Assembly (NCBI GenBank): GCA_039933775.1
Contig: JBDTNK010000077.1
Coordinates: forward strand, 1 to 9,258
Length of the DNA: 9,258 bases
Source of the DNA: JBDTNK01 sp039933775
GTDB lineage: Bacteria > Chloroflexota > Limnocylindria > QHBO01
Reading direction: 5' to 3'
A program made the position numbers and the translations under genes. Of the stretch, positions 1 through 6,180 are shown one piece after another; position 1 is the stretch's first letter, and each line of letters begins with the position of its first letter. The notes under the pieces were generated by a model that saw only the letters and a list, made by a program, of their open reading frames with translations, searched no databases and was not told the origin of the DNA.

Positions 1-48
1 CGAGCTCCCGCGGCGATGCCGATTGCACCGCCCGTCGGACGCCGAACT

Positions 49-62
49 GCGACAATCGCGAC
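49..62 (+). promoter_or_regulatory. Putative leaderless -10 region of the carboxylase gene
   Basis: A -10-like hexamer GACAAT lies at 51-56 and ends 6 nt before the ATG at 63. No purine-rich Shine-Dalgarno sequence precedes that ATG. This spacing would place the transcript 5' end at or next to the start codon, giving a leaderless mRNA. I found no convincing -35 at 16-18 bp; TTGCAC at 23-28 is 22 bp away. The -10 overlaps a direct repeat of GCGAC (49-53 and 58-62), and an inverted repeat TCGG-ACG-CCGA lies at 35-45. Either could be an operator, but both are short. Confidence 0.35.
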
Positions 63-2087
63 ATGAGCGAGCAGCTGACGCCGGCCGACGTCGCCATCGA
101 GCTGGGCGTCACCATCCGCACGGTGCAACGCTGGATCCGCAGCGGGGTGTTGCCGGCAGAGAAGATCGGCGGCCGGTTCCGCGTGTCGCGTTCGTCGCTT
201 GCACGGGTGCGCGGTGCCCAGCCCGCGCGGCCGTCGGCCCAGCCCGCCGCCCCGCGACCAATTCACACCCTGCTCGTCGCGAATCGCGGCGAGATCGTGG
301 GCCGCATCGCACGGACGGCGCGAGGCATGGGGCTGCGGGTCATCGGCATCCATGCGCCCGGAGAAGCGCCGGCGGCCGGCACCGACGAGGCGCTGGAGGT
401 GCCCTCCTACCTGGACGGTGAGGCAATCATCACGGTGGCGCGACACGCCGGGGCGGACGCGATCCACCCCGGGTACGGCTTCCTGGCCGAGAACGCGGCC
501 TTTGCCGCGGCCGTGACCGATGCGGGCCTGATCTGGGTCGGTCCACCGGCCGCCGCCATGGCCGCGATGGGCGACAAGGCGGCGGCGCGCATTCGCGCCA
601 GGGCCGCGGGCGCGCCGGTTTTGCGCGGCTACGACGACGAGGCCCAGGACGATGCGACGCTTGTCGCCGCCGCGGCGCACGTCGGGTTTCCGCTGCTCGT
701 CAAGCCGAGCGCCGGCGGCGGGGGCAAGGGGATGCACGTCGTCCGCGACTCGGCCGATCTCGTCGCGGTCCTGGCGACCGCGCGGCGCGAGGCAGCGAAT
801 GCCTTCGGCGACGATCGGCTCATCCTCGAACGCTTCGTGGAGCACGTGCGCCACGTGGAGATCCAGGTCCTGTTCGACGCTCATGGCGACGGCGTGCACC
901 TTGGCGAGCGTGACTGCTCCGCGCAGCGACGCAACCAGAAGGTGATCGAGGAGGCGCCGGCGGCATCGGTCAGTCCGGAGCTGCGCGAACGGATGGGCGA
1001 GGCTGCGCTTGCCGCGGCCGCTTCGGCGGGGTATGTCAACGCGGGGACGGTCGAGTTCCTGCTCGCCGACGACGGCAGCTTCTCCTTCCTGGAGATGAAC
1101 ACGCGGCTGCAGGTCGAGCATCCGGTGACCGAGGCGGTGACCGGGCGTGACCTCGTCGCCGACCAGCTGCGGATCGCGGCCGGCGAGCCGCTGGGCTTCA
1201 CGCAGGCCGACGTTCGCCTGCGCGGCCATGCCATCGAGGCACGCCTCTACGCGGAGGATCCGGAGGCCGGCTTCCTGCCGGCAACGGGTCGCGTCGTTCA
1301 CCTTCGCTGGCCCGATGCCGCCTTCATCCGCGTGGACGCCGGCATCGCCGCCGGCGACCAGGTCAGCGACCGCTATGACCCGATGCTGGCCAAGATCATC
1401 GCCACCGGCCGCGATCGCCACGAGGCGCTGGCGCGACTGCGCGCGGCGTTGCGCGAGATCGAGCTGCTCGGCGTGACGACGAACCTGCGCTTCCTGCGCT
1501 GGCTGCTCGAGCAGCCGCCGGTCGTCGACGGCGAGGTACGGACCGATAGCCTCGCGGCAATCGGGGTTCCAGATCTTCCGCAGCTGGCCGATGAACATTG
1601 GCGCGCCGCGGCGGCTGCGCTGCATGGCGCGCTGCCGGACGGCGTCTGGAGTGGCGCGTGGCGGCTCAACGCCGCGCCGGCGCTGCGCATCGAGAGCGGT
1701 GACGCGTCGCGGACCGTCACGATCGGGGTGTCGCCGAGGACGGCCGCGTTGGACCGCGACGGCATCGCCCATGTCGATGTCGAGGGGCGATCGACCGCCT
1801 TCCGCCTGGCGCCGGCGCCGACCGTCGAGTCGGCACGGCGCCGCGCGGCATCGGAGACATCGGACCACGCCAGCCTTGTCGCCCCGATGCCCGGCCGCGT
1901 CATCGCCATTCGCGCGGCGGAGGGCGCATCGGTCCAGCCAGGCGAACCGGTGATCGTGATCGAGGCCATGAAGATGGAGCATGCCGTCGTGTCGCCGATC
2001 GCCGGTGTCGTGGCTGGCCTGATGGTGCGGGAGGGTGACCAGGTGCAGCGCGGGGACGTGCTGGCGGAGGTATCGGGCCAGCCGTGA
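63..2087 (+). CDS. Biotin-dependent acyl-CoA carboxylase alpha subunit (probable methylcrotonyl-CoA carboxylase) with N-terminal HTH domain
   Basis: This 674-residue protein should carboxylate its own biotin with ATP and bicarbonate, and pass the carboxyl group to a carboxyltransferase subunit not seen in this window. Residues 5-50 form an excisionase/MerR-type helix-turn-helix with a short wing (TVQRWIRSGVLPAEKIGGRF). A Pro/Ala-rich linker follows at about 51-63. The biotin carboxylase starts at LLVANRGEI (70-78). It has HPGYGFLAEN (135-144), the ATP-grasp glycine loop KPSAGGGGKG (Lys214), Lys293 in RRNQKVIEE, and EMNTRLQVEHP (344-354, including Arg348 and Glu352). The C-terminal biotin carrier domain has EAMKMEH with biotinyl Lys637. 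The N-terminal subdomain is about 9 residues shorter than E. coli AccC between the RVIGI and SYLD segments. The HMG-CoA lyase gene downstream favours a methylcrotonyl-CoA substrate (mccA-like), but propionyl- or acetyl-CoA carboxylase cannot be excluded. The start at 63 is the only one that retains the HTH; a GTG at 207 would remove it. Confidence 0.93.
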   Translation: MSEQLTPADVAIELGVTIRTVQRWIRSGVLPAEKIGGRFRVSRSSLARVRGAQPARPSAQPAAPRPIHTLLVANRGEIVGRIARTARGMGLRVIGIHAPGEAPAAGTDEALEVPSYLDGEAIITVARHAGADAIHPGYGFLAENAAFAAAVTDAGLIWVGPPAAAMAAMGDKAAARIRARAAGAPVLRGYDDEAQDDATLVAAAAHVGFPLLVKPSAGGGGKGMHVVRDSADLVAVLATARREAANAFGDDRLILERFVEHVRHVEIQVLFDAHGDGVHLGERDCSAQRRNQKVIEEAPAASVSPELRERMGEAALAAAASAGYVNAGTVEFLLADDGSFSFLEMNTRLQVEHPVTEAVTGRDLVADQLRIAAGEPLGFTQADVRLRGHAIEARLYAEDPEAGFLPATGRVVHLRWPDAAFIRVDAGIAAGDQVSDRYDPMLAKIIATGRDRHEALARLRAALREIELLGVTTNLRFLRWLLEQPPVVDGEVRTDSLAAIGVPDLPQLADEHWRAAAAALHGALPDGVWSGAWRLNAAPALRIESGDASRTVTIGVSPRTAALDRDGIAHVDVEGRSTAFRLAPAPTVESARRRAASETSDHASLVAPMPGRVIAIRAAEGASVQPGEPVIVIEAMKMEHAVVSPIAGVVAGLMVREGDQVQRGDVLAEVSGQP

Positions 2088-2090
2088 GGC

Positions 2091-2103
2091 CATACTTGGC
2101 GCC
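2091..2103 (+). promoter_or_regulatory. Possible internal leaderless -10 box before the HMG-CoA lyase gene
   Basis: CATACT at 2091-2096 matches TATAAT at four of six positions and ends 7 nt before the ATG at 2104. No Shine-Dalgarno sequence is visible, which is the same arrangement as at the carboxylase start. It could give a second, leaderless transcript inside the two-gene unit. It could also be chance, because the box is weak and has no clear -35. Confidence 0.28.
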
Positions 2104-3027
2104 ATGAGCGAGCAGGTACGGGTCTACGAGGTCGGGCCACGCGATGGGCTGCAGAACGAGGCGCAGCCGATCCCGATCGAGGCCAAGCTGCGCTATCTCG
2201 AGCTGCTGGCCGATGCGGGCCTGCGCGAGATCGAGGCCACCAGCTTCGTCTCGCCCAGGGCGATCCCACAGCTTGCCGATGCTGACGAGCTCATGGCGCG
2301 CCTCGAGCGCCGGACCGGCGTGCGATACCCGGTTCTGGTGCCGAATGCCCGCGGCATGGCGCGCGCGATCGAAGCCGATGTCGAGGCGATCTGCATCTTC
2401 ACCGCCGCGTCGGAGGCGTTCACCCAGCACAACATCGGGATGACGATCGCCGCGGCGCTCGATGCCTTCGGCGAGGTCATGGCGCCAGCCCGCGAGCGCG
2501 GCATGTGGACCCGCGGCTACGTCAGCACGGCGTTCGGCTGCCCCTACCAGGGCGAGGTCGGCGAGGCGGCCGTCGTGGGCGTGACGCGACAGCTCCTCGA
2601 CCTGGGCGTCGACGAGGTCTCGATCGGTGACACGATCGGCGTGGCCGGGCCGCGCGACGTGCGACGCGTGGTGGGCGCGCTGCTCGAGGCCGGGATCGAG
2701 CCGCGGCAGCTGGCGATGCACTTCCACGACACGCGCGGGACGGCGCTGGCGAACGTGAGCACCGCCCTGGAGCTCGGCATCCGGACCTTCGACGCGTCGA
2801 CCGGTGGCACGGGCGGCTGTCCCTACGCGCCGGGAGCGGCGGGGAATCTCGCGACCGAGGATCTCGTCTATCTCCTCGAGCGCGAGGGGCACGACCACGG
2901 CGTCGACCTTGGGAAGCTCCTCGAGGCGGCGGCATTCATCGCCGAGACGCTCGGCCGGCCGCTGGCCACGAAGGTCGGCCAGGCGGGCGGGTGGGACCCG
3001 GGGGACGTGGGGGCCGCTGGCTCGTAG
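2104..3027 (+). CDS. mvaB: Hydroxymethylglutaryl-CoA lyase
   Basis: This 307-residue TIM-barrel enzyme of the HMGL-like family cleaves HMG-CoA to acetoacetate and acetyl-CoA, the last step of leucine degradation. The N-terminal signature GPRDGLQNE (11-19) supplies the catalytic Arg13 and Asp14. EATSFVSP (44-51) follows. The metal-binding histidines are in HFHDT (His206, His208). The catalytic loop TGGTGGCPYAPGAAGN holds Cys239 and Asn248, and ATED (250-253) follows. The loop reads TGGTGGCPYA where the animal enzyme has VAGLGGCPYA, a substitution that keeps the Cys and the following residues. The length is normal for the bacterial enzyme. The ATG at 2104 was chosen because the conserved N-terminus begins about 7 residues later; an upstream in-frame ATG at 2035 lies inside the preceding gene. 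The 16-nt gap suggests co-transcription with the carboxylase, which supplies 3-methylglutaconyl-CoA upstream in the same pathway (the hydratase is not in the window). Confidence 0.95.
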   Translation: MSEQVRVYEVGPRDGLQNEAQPIPIEAKLRYLELLADAGLREIEATSFVSPRAIPQLADADELMARLERRTGVRYPVLVPNARGMARAIEADVEAICIFTAASEAFTQHNIGMTIAAALDAFGEVMAPARERGMWTRGYVSTAFGCPYQGEVGEAAVVGVTRQLLDLGVDEVSIGDTIGVAGPRDVRRVVGALLEAGIEPRQLAMHFHDTRGTALANVSTALELGIRTFDASTGGTGGCPYAPGAAGNLATEDLVYLLEREGHDHGVDLGKLLEAAAFIAETLGRPLATKVGQAGGWDPGDVGAAGS

Positions 3028-3440
3028 CGGTCTCGTGGGGCTCGAACGAGGCTCTCCGCGCTCGAAGCGAGGGGCGGGTGAAGGAGCGCCACGCGGATAT
3101 GGGCGGCTGGCGCTCGGAAGCTCTCTCGCGGTAAACACGCGGTCGCGCATGGTCATACGCGCGCCCCATGCGCATTAGCCGCGGATCATCCGGTTGCAGG
3201 ACTGGATCGCGGGGCCAACTGAGCACAAACGGGGTCACCATCCGCCCTCCAGACGACCGATCTCCCGGCTAACGCGCGCCACGGGAGCATTTGTCCACAC
3301 ACAGGCGTTGGCTGCCACGTCTAGCACCTTGAGACGCCCCGCTGCGACGCGCTGCCCGCTCGGAGCGCCGCGCACTCACCACGGCAGATCGAGGGGATCG
3401 GCAGCGTACATGGCGGCCAACGAGCCCTCCAGGACTCCCG
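3028..3440. other. Non-coding stretch after the HMG-CoA lyase gene
   Basis: I find no gene with recognisable family motifs here. Just after the lyase stop there are short inverted repeats (CTCGAACGAG at 3041-3050; CGCT-CGA-AGCG at 3060-3070). They could form small hairpins, but no T-run follows, so I do not call a terminator. Short plus- and minus-strand ORFs in this stretch have low-complexity Arg/Ser/Pro-rich translations typical of out-of-frame high-GC DNA. On the minus strand, an open frame read from 3440 ends at a TGA at 3378-3376 with a protein-like tail (SLAAMYAADPLDLPW). This may belong to the adjacent small minus-strand gene after a frameshift. Confidence 0.5.
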
Positions 3441-3734
3441 TTAGCCCAGCGCGCCGGGAAGCGTCTGAGCGAGAAAGGCCAGTTGATCAGCAAGGCGGGC
3501 GCTTCGGTCGAAGTCGAGGTGCCATCGGTCACTCGGAAAGCCCCAGTACCGAACGTCGACGATCTGCCAGTCGGGCGTCGCTTCGAGGTCAACGACTAGA
3601 TCCACGCAACCACCATCTGGGCCGCCGATCTCACCCCGGCAGAAGGTCACCCCAGCACCGTCCCCAACAACACCGACCTGCCCGGGCGCGAACCCGAGCG
3701 GGACCAGGACCGGATCGAGGATCTCCGAAACCAA
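3441..3734 (-). CDS. Small hypothetical protein (97 aa), TTG start proposed
   Basis: I do not recognise a family. The minus-strand frame gives a balanced, globular-looking sequence unlike the Arg/Ser-rich shadow frames around it. It has a hydrophobic N-terminal segment (SEILDPVLVPLGFAP) and a central acidic/hydrophobic strand pattern (CVDLVVDLEATPDWQIVDVRYWG). A C-terminal amphipathic helix rich in Leu and Ala (ARLADQLAFLAQTLP) follows. The TTG at 3734 is chosen because the translation changes character there and a weak GGGAAAGG lies 11 nt upstream. An in-frame ATG at 3821 would add 29 residues of unconvincing sequence. No cysteine pairs, membrane segments or catalytic motifs stand out. It lies between the two plus-strand operons in the opposite orientation. 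The 3' end may be frameshifted. Confidence 0.42.
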   Translation of the reverse strand: MVSEILDPVLVPLGFAPGQVGVVGDGAGVTFCRGEIGGPDGGCVDLVVDLEATPDWQIVDVRYWGFPSDRWHLDFDRSARLADQLAFLAQTLPGALG

Positions 3735-4093
3735 TCCAGGACCAGCCTTTCCCGACCGCGATGGGATTGCGCCTGGTTCAACCCCCGGCTGAGCTTGGTT
3801 TGCCTCGCGAGGCCACGGCATGACTCGTGGATGGTATCCGAGGCTGGCCCAACGACACACCGGGGATAACCCCCACTAAGGCGGAATGGGCGCGATTTGC
3901 GGCCGGTGGCATTCCCCGCTGAGTCGCACGCATGCCGGTCCGAAACGCCGCCGGCTGCGGCCAAGCAGAATCAGCCCATGCAGCGCACATGGGCCGAGTT
4001 TCGGCAGCGCTGCTACGCGCGCTCGAGGCAAGGCGTGAGGAAGGGCGCAACGGGCTCGTGGCGGTCGGCGCGCGTGGACCTGTGCAGCGCAAG
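3735..4093. other. Upstream region of the nucleoside hydrolase operon
   Basis: No recognisable gene, tRNA or riboswitch. The reading frame of the nucleoside hydrolase is open upstream as far as an ATG at 3932. The 59 residues this would add are low-complexity Ala/Arg-rich and unlike the conserved N-terminus of the family, so I treat them as untranslated. I looked for a preQ1-type aptamer because of the possible queuosine link of the operon and saw none. The region also contains the 5' flank of the minus-strand hypothetical gene, so it may be a divergent promoter region. Confidence 0.4.
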
Positions 4094-4108
4094 TACCATA
4101 GGCGACCG
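4094..4108 (+). promoter_or_regulatory. Possible -10 box of the nucleoside hydrolase operon
   Basis: TACCAT at 4094-4099 matches TATAAT at four of six positions and ends 9 nt before the ATG at 4109. As with the two genes of the first unit, there is no Shine-Dalgarno sequence. A transcript start 6-9 nt after the box would give a leaderless or nearly leaderless mRNA. No -35 is evident at the standard distance. Confidence 0.28.
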
Positions 4109-5080
4109 ATGAACGCAGAGCCGAGGCCGGTCATCCTCGACGTCGACACGGGGATCGACGACATGGTCGCGCTGCTCATCGCCGCCACGGCGCCCGAGCT
4201 GAACCTGCGTGGTGTCACCTGCGTGGCGGGGAACGTCGAGATCCAGCACGTGGCGCGCAACACCGGGAAGCTGCTGCGGATGGTGGGACGCGGCGACGTG
4301 CCGGTCAGCATCGGGGCGGCGCGGCCGCTCCAGCGCCGGCTGCGCACCGCGCAGGACACGCACGGTCCGACCGGCACCGGCTACGTCGAGCTGCGGGGAG
4401 AGGACCGCCAGCTCGGCACGACCGAATACACCGCCATCCCGGCCAGCCGCTACCTGGCGGCGCACCTCAACCGGCATCCCGGCGAGATGACGATCGTGGC
4501 GCTCGGGCCGCTCACCAACCTGGCGGGGACCGTCCTCAACGGGACCGATATCGGGACCGCCGCGCGCGAGGTGATCTGGATGGGCGGCACGCTCGAGGAG
4601 CGTGGCAATACGACCGAGACCGGCGAGTGGAACGCCTGCGTCGACCCCGAGGCGGTCGAGGTCTGCCTCAGCCGCAACGCGCTCAGCTCGATCTTTCCGC
4701 TCGACGCGACGCAGGACGTCATCTTCACGATGGCCGACCTGGCGGTCCTGCCGGACACGCACCTGGGCGGCATCGTGCGCGACGCGATCCGCTTCTACGT
4801 GGGCTTCCACCAGCGCGCCGATGGGATCGATGGCGCGTACCTGCATGACCCGGTGACGCTCATCGCCTCGCTGCTGCGTCCCGAGGTGGTGACCGAGTCG
4901 GTGGACGAACAACTGGCGTGCGACACGAGCGCCGATCAATACGTGGCGGGCAGCCTGTATCGCGACGAGTCGGGGGATCGCGAGCCGGTCCGCGTGGCGA
5001 CGGCGATCGACGGCGACGCCGTCAAGGAGGAGCTGCTCTCCCGACTGGCACGGGCGGTCGGACCGCCTCAGCCCATCTGA
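4109..5080 (+). CDS. IunH-family nucleoside hydrolase (ribonucleoside N-glycosidase)
   Basis: This 323-residue protein of the inosine/uridine-preferring nucleoside hydrolase family hydrolyses the N-glycosidic bond of a nucleoside to free base and ribose, using a bound Ca2+. The diagnostic N-terminal Asp cluster is DVDTGIDD (Asp11, 13, 17, 18). Other family landmarks are GN (41-42), GPLTNLA (133-139), EWNACVDPEA (Glu173, Asn175, Asp179) and HDP with His246-Asp247. The latter pair corresponds to the catalytic His and Ca-ligand Asp of the protozoal enzyme. There is no signal peptide, so it acts in the cytoplasm. The ATG at 4109 puts the Asp cluster at residue 11, as is usual; the longer frame from 3932 is rejected. 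It is the first gene of a run with a complete ECF transporter starting 41 nt downstream, so its substrate is probably what that transporter imports. Queuosine-type hydrolase (QueK-like) is a candidate; generic purine or pyrimidine nucleosides are the alternative. Confidence 0.92.
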   Translation: MNAEPRPVILDVDTGIDDMVALLIAATAPELNLRGVTCVAGNVEIQHVARNTGKLLRMVGRGDVPVSIGAARPLQRRLRTAQDTHGPTGTGYVELRGEDRQLGTTEYTAIPASRYLAAHLNRHPGEMTIVALGPLTNLAGTVLNGTDIGTAAREVIWMGGTLEERGNTTETGEWNACVDPEAVEVCLSRNALSSIFPLDATQDVIFTMADLAVLPDTHLGGIVRDAIRFYVGFHQRADGIDGAYLHDPVTLIASLLRPEVVTESVDEQLACDTSADQYVAGSLYRDESGDREPVRVATAIDGDAVKEELLSRLARAVGPPQPI

Positions 5081-5107
5081 CCCGATCAGGACGTCCAGGG
5101 ACATTTC

Positions 5108-5118
5108 GGAGGAAGAGG
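5108..5118 (+). promoter_or_regulatory. Strong Shine-Dalgarno of the S-component gene
   Basis: GGAGGAAGAGG lies just upstream of the ATG at 5122, with the GGAGGA core 8 nt from the start. It decides the start of the S component, since the same frame is open upstream through the nucleoside hydrolase gene. It contrasts with the apparently SD-less starts at 63, 2104 and 4109. Confidence 0.8.
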
Positions 5119-5121
5119 ACC

Positions 5122-6180
5122 ATGCGACCAAGCTGGCTGCGCTGGCTGGCAGCGCTCATCGCCTTCATCGTCGTTGCCTACCTGGGCATCGGCGTCTTCG
5201 GCGACTTTTCGACCGATGCAGCGGCGAACACCTGGGCGCTCGTGGCGGCCATCGGGCTGGTCGTGGCCTTCGTGGTCTACGCGATCGTCGAGTACGCGCA
5301 GACCGGCGGCATCGCGAGCATCAGCTCACAGTTCGACACCCGCACGATCGTGCTCATGCCCATCGCCATCGCGATCAACATCATCCTGGGCGCCGCGGTC
5401 GCCAACGCGCTGAAGATCCCGATCTATCTCGACTCGATCGGCACCATCCTGGTGGGCGCGCTGGCAGGGCCGATCCCCGGCGCGCTGACCGGCTTCCTCG
5501 CGAACATCCTGTGGCAATACGTCATCCCGCCGCCGTTCCAGGGCGCGGTGGCGGCGCCGTTCGCGATCGTGGCGGCGGTCATCGGGCTGATTGCCGGCCT
5601 GCTGGGCCGCGCCGGATGGCTTCGCCCGCGGCCTGATCGCACGATGGGGCAGCTGGTCGTCGGCGGCGCGATTGCGTTCGCGCTCGTCGCGCTCATGGCG
5701 TTCTACGCCTACAGCCGCTTCTACGCCGACGGATTCCAGTTCTTCAACGCCGACAACAGTGACCCGATCTTCGCCGTCCTCGGCTGGCTCGTGCTGCTGA
5801 TCTTCGTGGTCTTCATCGTTGGCTTCCTGGCACTGCTCTTCCTGCGGCGCGACCTGACCGTCGCGTATGTCGTGGTCGGGGGCATCCTGACCGGAGTCGT
5901 CGCCGCGCTGATCAGCGCACCGATCAGCGCCAACCTGTTCGGCGGCGTCACCGGATCGGGCACCGACTTCCTGGTGGCGGCGTTCCGCCAGGGCGGCTCC
6001 GACATCGGAACCGCGACCTTCCAGCAGGGGCTGCTGTCTGACCCGGTCGACAAGCTGGTCACCTTCTTCGTGGTCTACCTCATCCTCAACGCGATGGCGC
6101 GGCGCACGAAGGCGCGCTTCCCGCAGGGCGAGCGGCTGCTCGACGAGGAAGAGGCGCATCCGCAGGAGGCGTACGCCTGA
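5122..6180 (+). CDS. ECF transporter substrate-binding S component (PF07155-like), oversized
   Basis: This 352-residue integral membrane protein should be the substrate-specific subunit of an energy-coupling factor importer. The central part has the motif PIYLDSIGTILVGALAGP (100-117) and the ALTGFLANI segment. The C-terminal part has SAPISANLFGGVTGSGTDF (265-283) followed by SDPVDKLVTFFVVYLIL. These segments are what I know from the ECF-type riboflavin/QrtT-like S family. I count about nine hydrophobic segments: near 9-27, 37-57, 73-95, 105-130, 141-163, 177-197, 214-240, 246-268 and 310-325. Usual S components have about six helices in 180-220 residues. The extra parts are two N-terminal helices and an inserted loop-plus-helix in the middle, around 197-240. 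The C-terminus is charged (DEEEAHPQEA). Its stop overlaps the proposed CTG start of EcfT. The substrate is not readable from sequence alone; the nucleoside hydrolase upstream points to a nucleoside-like compound. Confidence 0.88.
   Translation: MRPSWLRWLAALIAFIVVAYLGIGVFGDFSTDAAANTWALVAAIGLVVAFVVYAIVEYAQTGGIASISSQFDTRTIVLMPIAIAINIILGAAVANALKIPIYLDSIGTILVGALAGPIPGALTGFLANILWQYVIPPPFQGAVAAPFAIVAAVIGLIAGLLGRAGWLRPRPDRTMGQLVVGGAIAFALVALMAFYAYSRFYADGFQFFNADNSDPIFAVLGWLVLLIFVVFIVGFLALLFLRRDLTVAYVVVGGILTGVVAALISAPISANLFGGVTGSGTDFLVAAFRQGGSDIGTATFQQGLLSDPVDKLVTFFVVYLILNAMARRTKARFPQGERLLDEEEAHPQEAYA
6164..6169 (+). promoter_or_regulatory. ecfT: Shine-Dalgarno for a CTG-started EcfT gene
   Basis: AGGAGG lies inside the 3' end of the S-component gene, 7 nt before the CTG at 6177. 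No ATG, GTG or TTG stands in the EcfT frame between this site and the conserved EcfT N-terminus, so it supports a CTG start that overlaps the upstream TGA (CTGA). An ATG at 6184 is in another frame. Confidence 0.6.

Noticed and set aside
3033..3057. tRNA-like T-arm on the minus strand (GTTCGAGCCCC)
   Set aside because: No matching T-stem, acceptor stem, D-arm or anticodon arm can be drawn around it. The similarity comes from a short CTCGAACGAG palindrome.
1900..3156. Long minus-strand open frame (418 codons) opposite the HMG-CoA lyase
   Set aside because: It is antisense to a gene with clear catalytic motifs, and its translation is Arg/Pro/Ala-rich without recognisable domains. This is the usual mirror frame of high-GC coding DNA.
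3932..4108. 59-residue N-terminal extension of the nucleoside hydrolase
   Set aside because: It is low-complexity Ala/Arg-rich sequence placed before the conserved DVDTGIDD, which is normally within the first 15 residues.
3735..4108. preQ1 riboswitch upstream of the nucleoside hydrolase operon
   Set aside because: I looked for a compact C-rich hairpin followed by an A-rich tail and found none. The start also appears leaderless.
4013..5131. Minus-strand open frame (372 codons) opposite the nucleoside hydrolase
   Set aside because: It is rich in Arg, Asp, His and Val with no family motifs, and mirrors the codon positions of the hydrolase gene.
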